Under the pieces are notes generated by a model. It was not told the DNA's origin, ran no database searches, and saw only the letters and a list, made by a program, of their open reading frames with translations. Positions 1 through 9,054 of a stretch of DNA of 60,432 nucleotides are shown here, in pieces. Source of the stretch: Candidatus Omnitrophota bacterium (GTDB lineage Bacteria; Omnitrophota; Gorgyraeia; Zapsychrales; Zapsychraceae); the NCBI GenBank assembly GCA_015233195.1, contig JADFYE010000014.1, positions 1 to 60,432 on the forward strand. The letters are read 5' to 3'. Every line of letters begins with the position of its first letter. Positions within the stretch are counted from its first letter, which is position 1. Made by a program: the position numbers and the translations under genes.

Positions 1-1
1 G

Positions 2-523
2 TATGATCAGGCAGTACTTTTATATACAGGTATAATGACTGATACAGGATCCTTTAGGTTTGATAATACTTCGCATCGGGCGCATGAGATCAGCGGTGAG
101 CTTTTGGATTTTGGTTTTTCCGCGAATGAAATATATCGTAAGATTTATGAAACCACGCCTTTGGGTGACATGAAATTACTTTCAAAAGTATTAACTCATT
201 TTGATTTGTTTGAGAACGATCAAGTTGTATTCGTAAATTTACCGAAACAAGTTATGGATCAATTTAGTGGTGAATTTGATTTGCGGGATCGTATATTTGA
301 TTTTTTCAGATCGATAAAAGAGATTGAAGCTGTAATTATATTTACCGAAGTTTCTCGTAAATTGACCAGGATAAATTTTCGGTCAAAGACTAGACTTAAT
401 GTAGCTAAATTATCAGAAATTTTTGGCGGTGGAGGACATAGACGGGCAAGCGGGTGCCAGATCGACCGAAGTATTAATCAAGCCCGGGCAATGGTATTGA
501 AACAACTCAAGAAAGTTTTTTAA
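2..523 (+). CDS. DHH-family phosphoesterase, NrnA-like (5' end outside window)
   Basis: The reading frame is open from base 2, so the gene begins before the window and only the C-terminal half is visible. NrnA-type DHH/DHHA1 phosphoesterases degrade very short oligoribonucleotides and dephosphorylate pAp in the cytosol. Visible support is the TDTGSFRFDNTS segment (the last metal-site motif of the DHH domain) followed by a DHHA1 substrate-binding domain ending in GGGGHRRASG, the family's glycine-rich signature. The stop codon overlaps the ribF start (TAATG), indicating one transcript. NrnA and RecJ share this fold. The short linker and the GGGGHRRASG ending favour NrnA, but the missing N-terminus prevents certainty. 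Confidence 0.82.
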   Translation, partial: YDQAVLLYTGIMTDTGSFRFDNTSHRAHEISGELLDFGFSANEIYRKIYETTPLGDMKLLSKVLTHFDLFENDQVVFVNLPKQVMDQFSGEFDLRDRIFDFFRSIKEIEAVIIFTEVSRKLTRINFRSKTRLNVAKLSEIFGGGGHRRASGCQIDRSINQARAMVLKQLKKVF

Positions 524-1467
524 TGGAGCCCATGAAAGTTATTAAAGGGATTAGTAAAGCTAAGGGTTGTTTTAAAGATATTGTTTTGGTGATTGGTATT
601 TTTGATGGACTGCATATCGGACACCAAAAGCTTATCCAACAAGCTATTAACCGGGCTAAGGAACTTAAGGCTAAGGTTGTAGTTTTGACATTTTCTCCTC
701 ATCCGATGCTGGTGCTTCATCCTGAGTATCATTTTAAAAAAATCTCATCATTAGCGTACCGGCTGAAATTATTTGAACAGTTTGGTTTGGATGCTGTGGT
801 AGTAGCGCGTTTTTCAAAACAGTTTTCAGAAATGACACCTGAGCTTTTTGTCAGGCGTTATTTAAAAGATATCTTTAAGGTGAAAGAAGTATTTGTAGGT
901 GATGATTTTCGGTTTGGGCAAGAGCGCCAAGGCACAATTACAACTTTTGGTGAATTAGCTCGTAGATTTGGATTTTCGTTAAGAATAGTTCCGCAGGTTT
1001 TGCGGGGTGCTGAAAAAATCAGTAGCACATTAATACGACGCATGATAACGAATGGGGATTTGGATATTGTTGAAGCGTGGCTGGGTCGTAAATTCGGGAT
1101 TATGGGTAAAGTTGAACGGGGGGACGGCAGAGGCAAGACTTTAGGTTTCCCGACGATAAATATTTATCCGGATCCGCTGCAAATTTTACCGCCGCAAGGT
1201 ATATACGCGGTATATGTTGAGGTGGATAGTAAAATTTATTCTGGAGTTTCAGTTATCGGTCAACGTAAAACATTTCATTCCGCTAATCCAAATGTTAATA
1301 TCGAGACTTATATTTTTGATTTTGCAAATGATGTTTATGGGCAAGAGGTGGTGGTTCAGTTTGTAAAATTTATCCGCGAAGAAAAGAAATTCTATTCTGC
1401 AATGGCTCTCATTGATCAGATTAAAAATGATGTAGAATCCGCAAAAAAAATTCTAAAAATTAATTAA
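523..1467 (+). CDS. ribF: Bifunctional riboflavin kinase / FAD synthetase
   Basis: The protein converts riboflavin to FMN and then FAD in the cytosol. It has 314 residues, the normal family length. The N-terminal nucleotidyltransferase half starts with a Rossmann-type segment containing FDGLHIGHQKLI (HxGH motif, about residues 28-39), followed by TFSPHP and VGDDFRFG. The C-terminal flavokinase half contains GKTLGFPTINIYP (about residues 203-215), the family's nucleotide/flavin-binding PTxN motif. The ATG overlaps the upstream stop as TAATG. A second in-frame ATG three codons later (532) is also possible. Downstream lies a promoter, so ribF closes the preceding operon. Confidence 0.95.
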   Translation: MEPMKVIKGISKAKGCFKDIVLVIGIFDGLHIGHQKLIQQAINRAKELKAKVVVLTFSPHPMLVLHPEYHFKKISSLAYRLKLFEQFGLDAVVVARFSKQFSEMTPELFVRRYLKDIFKVKEVFVGDDFRFGQERQGTITTFGELARRFGFSLRIVPQVLRGAEKISSTLIRRMITNGDLDIVEAWLGRKFGIMGKVERGDGRGKTLGFPTINIYPDPLQILPPQGIYAVYVEVDSKIYSGVSVIGQRKTFHSANPNVNIETYIFDFANDVYGQEVVVQFVKFIREEKKFYSAMALIDQIKNDVESAKKILKIN

Positions 1468-1497
1468 TTAAATTTATTAACCTTTTACCTTTTTTTA

Positions 1498-1526
1498 TTG
1501 ACAAGTAGGGTCTATTTATGTATATT
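1498..1526 (+). promoter_or_regulatory. Sigma70-type promoter of the dcw cluster
   Basis: A perfect TTGACA (1498-1503) is followed after exactly 17 bases by TATATT (1521-1526), five of six matches to the -10 consensus. Transcription would begin near 1533, immediately before the repeated GTGG boxes and about 53 bases before mraZ. This is the strongest promoter-like sequence in the first 18 kb and stands at the usual place for the main dcw promoter. Confidence 0.8.
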
Positions 1527-1536
1527 TGGATACGTG

Positions 1537-1560
1537 GTGGGGGGATGTGGAGTAAAGTGG
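1537..1560 (+). promoter_or_regulatory. MraZ operator: three GTGG boxes at 10-base spacing
   Basis: GTGG occurs at 1537, 1547 and 1557, exactly one helical turn apart, directly after the -10 element. MraZ is known to repress its own promoter by binding short G-rich direct repeats with about 10-base periodicity near the transcription start. The position and periodicity fit this, although the box here is GTGG rather than the TGGGN of Escherichia coli. Autoregulation of the cluster by MraZ is therefore inferred. Confidence 0.7.
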
Positions 1561-1585
1561 TTTATAAGAGAAATGCTAAAAATTT

Positions 1586-2023
1586 ATGTTTTACGGTGAA
1601 TTTAGACACAGCTTAGACGAAAAAGGACGTATTATCCTGCCCTCCAAGTTTAGAGATACTTGTGTTGAGCATGGTATAGAAAAATTCTTTTTGACCCGTG
1701 GTTTAGATAAATGCGTTTTTATGTTTACTGAAGAGGAATGGCGGCTTCAAGAACAGAAATTTAAAGCCAAACCTTTTACGAAAAAAGAAACCCGGATGTT
1801 TAATCGTTTATTTTTTTCTGGAGCAGTTGATACTATTCCGGATAAACAGGGTCGTTTTATTGTTCCTCAATATTTGAAAGATTATGCTGCGATTGAAAAG
1901 GATACGGTTTTAATTGGTGTATCGAATAGGATTGAAATCTGGGATCGTAAGACTTGGGATAATTTTTACGCAGCGTCGAATGATTCGTTTGAGCAAATTG
2001 CCGAAAATATGATTGATCTTTAA
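1586..2023 (+). CDS. mraZ: Transcriptional regulator MraZ
   Basis: MraZ is the conserved first gene of dcw clusters and a DNA-binding repressor of the cluster promoter. The 145-residue protein shows the expected duplicated SpoVT/AbrB-like half-domains, each with a DxxxR signature: DEKGRIILPSKFRD near residue 12 and DKQGRFIVPQYLKD starting at residue 86. The ATG at 1586 gives the family's canonical beginning (MFYGEFRHSLDEKGR). Its ribosome-binding site is weak, with only a TAAGAG about 16 bases upstream. The next gene, rsmH, follows after 11 bases. Confidence 0.95.
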   Translation: MFYGEFRHSLDEKGRIILPSKFRDTCVEHGIEKFFLTRGLDKCVFMFTEEEWRLQEQKFKAKPFTKKETRMFNRLFFSGAVDTIPDKQGRFIVPQYLKDYAAIEKDTVLIGVSNRIEIWDRKTWDNFYAASNDSFEQIAENMIDL

Positions 2024-2034
2024 GAGATTTTTTT

Positions 2035-2961
2035 GTGAATCAACAAGATAAAAACTCGACTCGGGGGGAGGCACTCTTCGGCCATGTATCTGTGATGCCG
2101 AATGAAGTTTGCGAGTTTTTATCAGTACGGTCGGGGGGCGTGTACGTTGATGGTACGTTAGGGTTAGGCGGTCATGCACAGATGATCTTAAAGTCGCTGG
2201 GGGGAGCTGGCCGCCTAATTGCTATCGATCAAGATTTGTCCGCGTTAGAGCAGGCGCGTAAGCGTTTGGCTGAATACGGGGAACAATGTGTCTTGGTACA
2301 TGATAATTTTAAGAATATTGACGCTATTTTGAATGCTCGGGGGGAGCATGCAATAGATGGAGCCCTGCTGGATCTGGGGGTTTCTAGTTATCAGTTAGAT
2401 GAAGCCGAACGTGGTTTCAGCATAAAAGGCGACGGTCCTTTGGATATGAGAATGAATTCCCAAGGATCGGTCTCTGCTTATGAACTGGTAAATACTTTAC
2501 CTGAAAATGAAATTGAGCGGATCATCCGTGAGTACGGCGAGGATCGTTTCAGTAAACGCATTGCCAAATCAATTTGTTATGTCAGGGCGAATGCGCCGAT
2601 CTCGACCACCGAGGATCTTAGGCGTGCAGTTATGAAGGCTATGCCGCAGGGAAGGTCGTGGCAGAAGACTCATCCTGCGACGCGGACTTTTCAGGCTTTT
2701 CGAATTGCAGTTAATCAAGAATTAGATGTTTTGACAATTGGTCTTAAAGCGTTGATCCGAAGGTTATCTTCTGGAGGACGTATAGTAATAATTTCTTTTC
2801 ATTCTTTGGAAGACCGTATAGTAAAAAATATTTTTCGTGAAGAAGCGCAGAATGGGGTTTTAAATATTTTGACAAGAAAACCTCTTATTCCGTCTGATAA
2901 AGAAGCAGAAGAGAATCCTAGATCTCGCAGCGCGAAATTACGCGCAGCAGAAAGAATATAA
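2035..2961 (+). CDS. rsmH: 16S rRNA (cytosine-1402-N4) methyltransferase RsmH (MraW)
   Basis: This cytosolic enzyme uses S-adenosylmethionine to methylate N4 of C1402 in 16S rRNA and is nearly always the second dcw gene. The 308-residue product begins, after a short leader, with the family hallmark HVSVMPNEV. It then shows the SAM-binding loop GTLGLGGHAQMIL, DLGVSSYQLDEAERGFS, and the C-terminal IISFHSLEDRIVK. The start is a GTG at 2035 preceded by TAAGAGA at suitable spacing. No ATG lies upstream of the conserved HVSVMPNEV. The stop overlaps the ATG of the next gene (TAATG). Confidence 0.96.
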   Translation: MNQQDKNSTRGEALFGHVSVMPNEVCEFLSVRSGGVYVDGTLGLGGHAQMILKSLGGAGRLIAIDQDLSALEQARKRLAEYGEQCVLVHDNFKNIDAILNARGEHAIDGALLDLGVSSYQLDEAERGFSIKGDGPLDMRMNSQGSVSAYELVNTLPENEIERIIREYGEDRFSKRIAKSICYVRANAPISTTEDLRRAVMKAMPQGRSWQKTHPATRTFQAFRIAVNQELDVLTIGLKALIRRLSSGGRIVIISFHSLEDRIVKNIFREEAQNGVLNILTRKPLIPSDKEAEENPRSRSAKLRAAERI

Positions 2962-3320
2962 TGAATTTGTTTAAATTCATAAGGTTGACTGGTTTTTGCA
3001 CGCTCTTGGCGCTGGTCTATATTCACATGCAAATGAATATAATGGATAATGCGTATCAACAAGAGAAGCAAGGTCGGCGGATTAAAGAATTAGCTGAATT
3101 TAATGGGAATATGCGATATGTAATTTTGAGGTTTAAATCCGCTAACTATATCGGCGATAAAATCTTCGCGGATAAGTCAGATATGCAGTTTGTAGACCAA
3201 GCTAATGTGGTACAAGTTTCAAGTGTGCAAACTGTTCCTGAAAATGCTCAATTGGGTGAGAGTAAAAAAAATTTATCTGATTCGCTCTTGAGTTTTTTAG
3301 GTAATGGAATTACCAAGTAG
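2961..3320 (+). CDS. ftsL: FtsL-like cell-division protein
   Basis: A 119-residue protein sits between rsmH and ftsI, the invariant ftsL position. It has one N-terminal membrane segment (about residues 8-24), then a charged heptad-rich stretch (QQEKQGRRIKELAEFNGNMR) that fits the FtsL/DivIC-type periplasmic coiled coil. The rest is a polar tail without known motifs. FtsL sequences are poorly conserved, so the name rests on position and topology. In the known divisome FtsL bridges FtsQ and the FtsW-FtsI synthase, both of which are encoded in this cluster. Translation is coupled to rsmH through the TAATG overlap. Confidence 0.8.
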   Translation: MNLFKFIRLTGFCTLLALVYIHMQMNIMDNAYQQEKQGRRIKELAEFNGNMRYVILRFKSANYIGDKIFADKSDMQFVDQANVVQVSSVQTVPENAQLGESKKNLSDSLLSFLGNGITK

Positions 3321-3330
3321 AATATTGTTT

Positions 3331-3370
3331 CAGGTTTCATCGGGGGGTGAAACCTGGTTTTCCTTTTTTA
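3331..3370 (+). terminator. Internal terminator or attenuator between ftsL and ftsI
   Basis: CAGGTTTCA (3331-3339) pairs perfectly with TGAAACCTG (3348-3356) around the loop TCGGGGGG. The stem is followed by GTTTTCCTTTTTTA. This is the form of a Rho-independent terminator, but it lies inside the dcw cluster 14 bases before the ftsI start. Partial termination that lowers expression of ftsI and the genes behind it is the simplest reading. Confidence 0.65.
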
Positions 3371-3383
3371 ATTCTCTTCACGA

Positions 3384-5138
3384 ATGTTAAGCGTGCACAA
3401 TTCAAGGTACGTCCTAAGGTTTGGTATTATTTTCTTAGGCCTGATCGGCCTATTTATCTATTTTGCTATTCGGCTTTCTACGTTGTATATTTTTAGTTCT
3501 TCCCGTCTTACAGAACTTGCTGATCGTCAACAACATCATATAGTTGATCTTGAACCAGTACGGGGTACAGTGTTTGACCGTAATCTTAGACCATTGGCTT
3601 TTAACACTGCTGTCTATTCAGTTTTTGCTAATACCCGGGCTATGCGGGATGAGGATAAACGCCAGGCAATAGCAGTTTTGCCGAATTTATTGGGTGAGAG
3701 TCCGGCGTACATTCAAGACAAATTAAGTAAGAGCAGATATTTTATTTGGGTGAAACGGAAGATAGATCCTGGAGTGGCAGATCAGATAAAGGCTCAAAAG
3801 ATCCGGGGGATTGGTTTTCGTAAAGAGTCAAAAAGATTTTATCCGAACGGGTATTTAGCGTCGCATATCATTGGTTTTTCGAATGTGGATAATCAAGGTA
3901 TGGAGGGTGTGGAATTACAATTTGATAATGAACTAAAAGGTACTGCAGGTTGGATGAATGTTTTGCGGGACGCGCGTTTAAGAGATTTACAGGTTGATGA
4001 TGATTTTTTAAATCCAAAAGACGGGAATTCAATTGAGTTGACGATTGATGAAACTATTCAGTATATAGCTGAACGCGCCTTAGACGAAGGATATAAGAAG
4101 CATAATGCTAAAGGCGGTTCGATTATTGTGATGAATGTAAAGACCGGTGAGATATTGGCTTTAGCAAATCGTCCGACGTATGATCTTAGTAAATATGCAG
4201 ACAGTGATGTGGCTAGCCGGACTAATCGGGCAATTAGTTTTGTTTATGAACCAGGTTCGGTATTTAAAATAGTTACAGCTTCGGCTGCTCTCGAAGAAGG
4301 GGCTTTTACTGAGAAAGATAAGATATTTTGTGAGAATGGTCAGTATAAGGTAGCTAACCATATTTTACACGATCATACTTCGCATGGACTTTTGACTTTT
4401 CAGGAAGTGTTTGAAGTTTCGAGTAATATCGGGGTTACAAAGATAGCGCAGAAATTAGGACCGGATAAAATTTATGAATATATAAATAAATTTCGTTTTG
4501 GAAAATCTACGGGTATAGATCTGAAAGGTGAAGTTAATGGCTGGGTAAAGAAACCTAGTGTTTGGTCTAAGACTTCAATCGGCGCTATTCCTATTGGACA
4601 GGAAGTTACAGTCACGCCTATTCAGTTAGTGTCTGCTACTGCTGCAGTAGCTAACGGCGGGGTGTATATGAAGCCGTATGTAGTTAAAGCGATTATAAGT
4701 TCGGACAATAAAGTTATAAAGTCGTTTGAGCCGCAAGTAGAAGAACGGGTTATAGGAGAGGATATTGCGCGGCGATTGACGGAGATATTAGTAGGGGTTG
4801 TAGAAAAAGGTACTGCGACTAAAGCGAAAATAAAAGGGATACGGGTCGCAGGGAAAACTGGTACTGCTCAAAAAGTTGAGAATGGCGCGTATACTCATAG
4901 TAAATTTTATTCTACGTTTATGGGATATGCGCCGGCAGATGATCCGGTTTTAGCCGCGATCGTTGTATATGATGAACCTCATCCAAGTTATTTCGGCGGT
5001 ACAGTCAGCGCCCCGGTGTTTAAGCGCGTGGTCGAGGATTCTTTAAGATATTTAAGGACTAAAGGTGAATGGAATGGAAATATAATAGCGTCGACACCTA
5101 AAGATGAAGCGAAAAATGAACCGAAATATAATGATTAG
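3384..5138 (+). CDS. ftsI: Peptidoglycan transpeptidase FtsI (PBP3-type)
   Basis: This class B penicillin-binding protein cross-links septal peptidoglycan in the periplasm together with FtsW. The 584-residue protein has an N-terminal membrane anchor (about residues 11-35), a PBP dimerisation domain beginning with PVRGTVFDRN, and a transpeptidase domain. The transpeptidase contains the three active-site motifs: SVFK (S292-K295), SSN (346-348) and KTG (K491). No PASTA domains follow. The start has no clear Shine-Dalgarno site and lies just behind the internal terminator-like hairpin. murE starts five bases after the stop. Confidence 0.95.
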   Translation: MLSVHNSRYVLRFGIIFLGLIGLFIYFAIRLSTLYIFSSSRLTELADRQQHHIVDLEPVRGTVFDRNLRPLAFNTAVYSVFANTRAMRDEDKRQAIAVLPNLLGESPAYIQDKLSKSRYFIWVKRKIDPGVADQIKAQKIRGIGFRKESKRFYPNGYLASHIIGFSNVDNQGMEGVELQFDNELKGTAGWMNVLRDARLRDLQVDDDFLNPKDGNSIELTIDETIQYIAERALDEGYKKHNAKGGSIIVMNVKTGEILALANRPTYDLSKYADSDVASRTNRAISFVYEPGSVFKIVTASAALEEGAFTEKDKIFCENGQYKVANHILHDHTSHGLLTFQEVFEVSSNIGVTKIAQKLGPDKIYEYINKFRFGKSTGIDLKGEVNGWVKKPSVWSKTSIGAIPIGQEVTVTPIQLVSATAAVANGGVYMKPYVVKAIISSDNKVIKSFEPQVEERVIGEDIARRLTEILVGVVEKGTATKAKIKGIRVAGKTGTAQKVENGAYTHSKFYSTFMGYAPADDPVLAAIVVYDEPHPSYFGGTVSAPVFKRVVEDSLRYLRTKGEWNGNIIASTPKDEAKNEPKYND

Positions 5139-5143
5139 AAAAT

Positions 5144-6604
5144 ATGCGATTAGATAAAATATTATCCGATGAGATCATTGAGCAGTTGCCTACGGAATTA
5201 TCGTCGAGGGAGATTTCCGTGGTGGTTTGTGATTCGCGTTTGGCAGAAAAGACTTGTTTGTTTTTTGCAGTTGAGGGAAGTGTTAAAAATGGCGCGCAGT
5301 TTATTGCTGATGCTGTTAGTCGGGGAGCTAAGACAGTAGTTGGTCAGGGTGTGGCTGGTTATAAAGTTGAAAATGGCGTTTTGTATATTAATGTTAATGA
5401 TCCGGCGAAACGGCTGCGTCAGGCTGTAGATAATTTTTATGGTCATCCGTCTGGATCAGTAAAATGTTTGGGTATTACCGGTACTAATGGTAAAACTACT
5501 ATTACATATTTATTACGTTCGATTTTCGGCGAGGCTGGCAAAGCCTGCGGAGTATTAGGCACTATTCAACATGTGATCGGCGATGAAGTTATTGAAGCAA
5601 AAAATACTACTCCGGGTTTAGTGGATATCCAAAAATATTTGGCATTGATGCGGGATCATAAAATGCAGTATTGCGCGATGGAAGTTTCTTCTCATGGTTT
5701 GGCGCAGAACCGGGTTGATCTTATTGATTTTAGTCAGGCGATATTTACTAATCTTACCCAGGATCATTTGGATTATCATAAGACCGAAGAAGAGTATTTT
5801 TTAGCAAAAGCCAAACTTTTCACGTCGCTTAAGTCTGATGCCTATGCGGTCATTAATATGGATGATCCCAGAGGTAAACGTTTAGCTAAGATGACAAGCG
5901 CTAAAGTTATCGGATACGCGGTTGATAATAGATCAGAGGTTCGCGCGGTTGATGTAAAAATGAGCGCGGCTGGATCAGAATTTAAATTGGTGCATGTTAA
6001 AGGTGAATTTATCGTCAAGACTTGTTTAATTGGTAAACACAATATTTATAATATTTTGGCTGCAGCGTCTGCGGCTTTGAACGAGAACATTGATCCGAAA
6101 TTTATTCAGAGCGGCATATTGAAGTGCTCTTTGGTCAAAGGTCGTCTGGAAAAAGTGGATTATGGTCAGGATTATTCAATATTCATTGATTACGCGCATA
6201 CGGATGATGCTTTAAAGAATGTTTTGGAATCATTAAAAAAACTGCCGCATCAAAAAATTATTTTAATATTCGGCTGCGGCGGTGACCGGGATAAAACCAA
6301 GCGTCCTAAAATGGCAAAAGTTGCGGGTGAATTAGCTGATTATTCGATTGTGACGTCGGATAATCCGCGCAGTGAAGATCCAAAACAAATTATTGAAGAG
6401 GTTATAAAAGGTTTTAATAAAAATAATTATGAAGTTGAAGTGGATAGGACTGAGGCGATTCGAAAAGGTTTAGCTTTGGCGAAAAAAGGCGACATTGTAT
6501 TGTTGGCAGGCAAAGGGCATGAGACCTATCAAATATTTAAAGACAAAACTATTGATTACGACGAGCGTGTAGTTATAAAGGAAATTTTGCATGTTATTAA
6601 TTAG
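5144..6604 (+). CDS. murE: UDP-MurNAc-tripeptide synthetase MurE (meso-DAP type)
   Basis: MurE adds the third amino acid of the peptidoglycan stem peptide in the cytosol. The 486 residues show the Mur-ligase ATP loop GTNGKT (113-118), the central EVSSHGL motif and the C-terminal DNPR motif (406-409). DNPR is the established signature of meso-diaminopimelate-specific enzymes, while lysine-adding enzymes differ there. This predicts DAP-type peptidoglycan. The stop overlaps murF by 14 bases. Confidence 0.96.
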   Translation: MRLDKILSDEIIEQLPTELSSREISVVVCDSRLAEKTCLFFAVEGSVKNGAQFIADAVSRGAKTVVGQGVAGYKVENGVLYINVNDPAKRLRQAVDNFYGHPSGSVKCLGITGTNGKTTITYLLRSIFGEAGKACGVLGTIQHVIGDEVIEAKNTTPGLVDIQKYLALMRDHKMQYCAMEVSSHGLAQNRVDLIDFSQAIFTNLTQDHLDYHKTEEEYFLAKAKLFTSLKSDAYAVINMDDPRGKRLAKMTSAKVIGYAVDNRSEVRAVDVKMSAAGSEFKLVHVKGEFIVKTCLIGKHNIYNILAAASAALNENIDPKFIQSGILKCSLVKGRLEKVDYGQDYSIFIDYAHTDDALKNVLESLKKLPHQKIILIFGCGGDRDKTKRPKMAKVAGELADYSIVTSDNPRSEDPKQIIEEVIKGFNKNNYEVEVDRTEAIRKGLALAKKGDIVLLAGKGHETYQIFKDKTIDYDERVVIKEILHVIN

Positions 6605-7958
6605 TGAAATTGTTAAGGCGACAAACGGAAAATTAGTTAGTAAAGGATTAGTTTTAAATGTAGATGCAGTTTCTACTGATTCAAGAAATGTTCTACCGGG
6701 TGAATTATTTTTTGCTATTGTTGGTGAAAAATTTGACGCGCATAATTTTTTGAATGAGGTAGTTAAAAAAGGTATTACTGCAGTGGTTGTGTCAAAGCCG
6801 GTTTCCCTTCCTGCGCAGGTCGCTGTTATAAAAGTAAAAGATACTACTGAAGCATTAGGTGATCTGGCGCGTTATTATCGAAATAAATTTGATATTCCGG
6901 TTATTGCTATTACAGGCAGCGCTGGAAAAACTACTACGAAAGATATGATTGCTTCGGTTTTATCTGAACGATACCAGGTATTGAAAAGTGTTAAAAGTTT
7001 TAATAATAAATATGGCGTGCCTTTAACTATTTTAAAGTTGCGTAAAGAGCATATGGTTTTGATCTTGGAATTAGGAACTAATCACCGAGGAGAAATAGCA
7101 GCTTTAGCTAAGATTGCTCAGCCGACCATGTGTGTATTTACGACCATAGGCGAATCGCATTTGGAAGGTTTAGGCAGTACCTTGGGAGTGTTTAAAGAAA
7201 AAAGCCAAATGGTAAGGCACATGAAACGCGACGGGATCGTGGTCTATAATTCGGATAATAAATATTTGCGGGCTTTTTCGTCAGACAAATATAGATTTCC
7301 AAAATTCAGTTATTCAGTTGAACAGGAATCTGATTTCAAAGCTGAGGACATTAAGCAGGATGCTCGTAAAATATCTTTTAAGGTGAAAAATCAAGATTTT
7401 ATTTTGAGTTCTCCAGTTTCGCACAATACCCATAACGCGTTAGCAGCGCTGGTGTGCGGCAAACTTTTAGGATTGTCATATAATGAAATAAAATCTGGAT
7501 TAAAAAAATTCAAGAATCCTGACGGAAGACAGAATATTTGTGCTATAAAAAAGAGAGTGTTAATTGACGATACCTATAACGCTAATCCAGTTTCATACCG
7601 CAGCGCGATTGATACGTTGAATAAGTGGTCGGGTAATGTTACTAAAATTTTAGTTTGCGGCGATATGTTGGAATTGGGAGAGGAAAAGATTGAACAGCAC
7701 AAGTCTTTAGGCAGGGTTGTTGCTGATACGAATATTGATGTGGTCGTAACTCTGGGTACCAATGCTGCGTATATAGGACAGGAAGTTAAAAAATTTTCGG
7801 ATAAAAAGGTTTATATTTGCAAAACTATTAAGCAGGTTGAATCTAGATTAAAAACTGTATGCAGAAATACCAGTTCTGTAATTTTAGTTAAAGGTTCTCG
7901 CGGCATGAAAATGGAACGCGCAGTTGAGTTTTTAAAACAATATTTTAAAAAATTATAG
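6591..7958 (+). CDS. murF: UDP-MurNAc-tripeptide:D-Ala-D-Ala ligase MurF
   Basis: MurF attaches D-Ala-D-Ala to the UDP-MurNAc tripeptide. At 455 residues it has the normal length. It has the ATP loop TGSAGKTTT (T108-K113), the ELGTNHRGEI segment typical of MurF, and DDTYNANP in the C-terminal domain. It overlaps murE by 14 bases and is followed after 10 bases by mraY, the usual order. The ligase that makes its D-Ala-D-Ala substrate (ddl) is encoded further down the same cluster. Confidence 0.95.
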   Translation: MLLISEIVKATNGKLVSKGLVLNVDAVSTDSRNVLPGELFFAIVGEKFDAHNFLNEVVKKGITAVVVSKPVSLPAQVAVIKVKDTTEALGDLARYYRNKFDIPVIAITGSAGKTTTKDMIASVLSERYQVLKSVKSFNNKYGVPLTILKLRKEHMVLILELGTNHRGEIAALAKIAQPTMCVFTTIGESHLEGLGSTLGVFKEKSQMVRHMKRDGIVVYNSDNKYLRAFSSDKYRFPKFSYSVEQESDFKAEDIKQDARKISFKVKNQDFILSSPVSHNTHNALAALVCGKLLGLSYNEIKSGLKKFKNPDGRQNICAIKKRVLIDDTYNANPVSYRSAIDTLNKWSGNVTKILVCGDMLELGEEKIEQHKSLGRVVADTNIDVVVTLGTNAAYIGQEVKKFSDKKVYICKTIKQVESRLKTVCRNTSSVILVKGSRGMKMERAVEFLKQYFKKL

Positions 7959-7968
7959 AGGGTTTTTT

Positions 7969-9054
7969 ATGTTTTTTTATTTAAGCCAATTTAAAGATTT
8001 ATTTTTTGGATTTAACATTTTTAGATATATCACTTTTCGTGCGGCTATGGCAGGATTGACTACATTTTTATTTTGTATGATCTTGGGTCCGATGTTTATA
8101 AGATGGCTGCAAAATATGCGGTTAAAAGAAATAGCCAAACGGCAGGATGCTCCGGGATTGGATCAGTTTCAAAAAGTTAAAGAAGGTACGCCGACCATGG
8201 GCGGCATATTTATTGTAGTGAGTATTTTACTTTCAGTATTGTTGTGGGCGGATATGACAAATTGTTATGTGATTTTTACTACAATTACTTGTTTATATTT
8301 GGCAATTTTAGGCGGGGTGGATGATTATGTAAAGTTAAAAGGTATAGGCAAGCATCGCGGGTTATCAATGCGGACTAAAATGTTTTGGGAAATATTTTTA
8401 GGTTTTTTTATTGGGTCATATGTTTATTTTAGTCCTAATATTCCGGTAGATGTGACTTTTCCGTTTCTGAAATTTTCGATGAATATTGGATGGGGATATA
8501 TTTTTTTTGCAGCGTTTGTTATCATTGGGACTTGCAACGCGGTTAATTTTACCGACGGGTTAGATGGCTTGGCTATTGGTTGTGTTTTATTCGCCAGTTT
8601 AACTTTGGCAGTGTTAAGTTATATTACAGGACATGCTTTGTTCTCGAATTATTTGCTTTTGCCGTATATTCCAGGGGCAGGTGAGTTAACTGTATTTTGT
8701 GCTGCTATAGCTGGCGCGAGTTTGGGATTTTTGTGGTTTAATTGTCAGCCGGCTAATGTGTTTATGGGAGACGTTGGATCATTGGCTTTGGGAGGGACTT
8801 TAGGGGTTATCGCGATATTCATTAAAAAAGAATTATTGCTTCCGATTATCGGAGGAGTATTTGTGCTTGAGGCTTTGTCAGTGATATTGCAGATTGGGTC
8901 TTTTAAATTGACTGGAAACCGGATATTTAAAATGGCGCCGTTTCATCATCATTTGCAGTTGAGCGGATGGAAAGAATCAAAGATCATTATACGGTTCTGG
9001 ATATTGGCTGTAATTTTTGCGTTGTTAGCTTTAACAACTTTGAAGATAAGGTAA
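7969..9054 (+). CDS. mraY: Phospho-MurNAc-pentapeptide transferase MraY
   Basis: This integral membrane enzyme transfers phospho-MurNAc-pentapeptide to undecaprenyl phosphate to form lipid I. The 361 residues contain about ten membrane helices, the early GTPTMGG motif, the catalytic acidic pair in GGVDDYVKLK, the NFTDGLDGLA loop and the MAPFHHHL histidine motif. All are diagnostic for MraY. An AGAGGG ribosome-binding sequence precedes the start. The gene is followed by the hairpin at 9061-9084 before murD. Confidence 0.96.
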   Translation: MFFYLSQFKDLFFGFNIFRYITFRAAMAGLTTFLFCMILGPMFIRWLQNMRLKEIAKRQDAPGLDQFQKVKEGTPTMGGIFIVVSILLSVLLWADMTNCYVIFTTITCLYLAILGGVDDYVKLKGIGKHRGLSMRTKMFWEIFLGFFIGSYVYFSPNIPVDVTFPFLKFSMNIGWGYIFFAAFVIIGTCNAVNFTDGLDGLAIGCVLFASLTLAVLSYITGHALFSNYLLLPYIPGAGELTVFCAAIAGASLGFLWFNCQPANVFMGDVGSLALGGTLGVIAIFIKKELLLPIIGGVFVLEALSVILQIGSFKLTGNRIFKMAPFHHHLQLSGWKESKIIIRFWILAVIFALLALTTLKIR

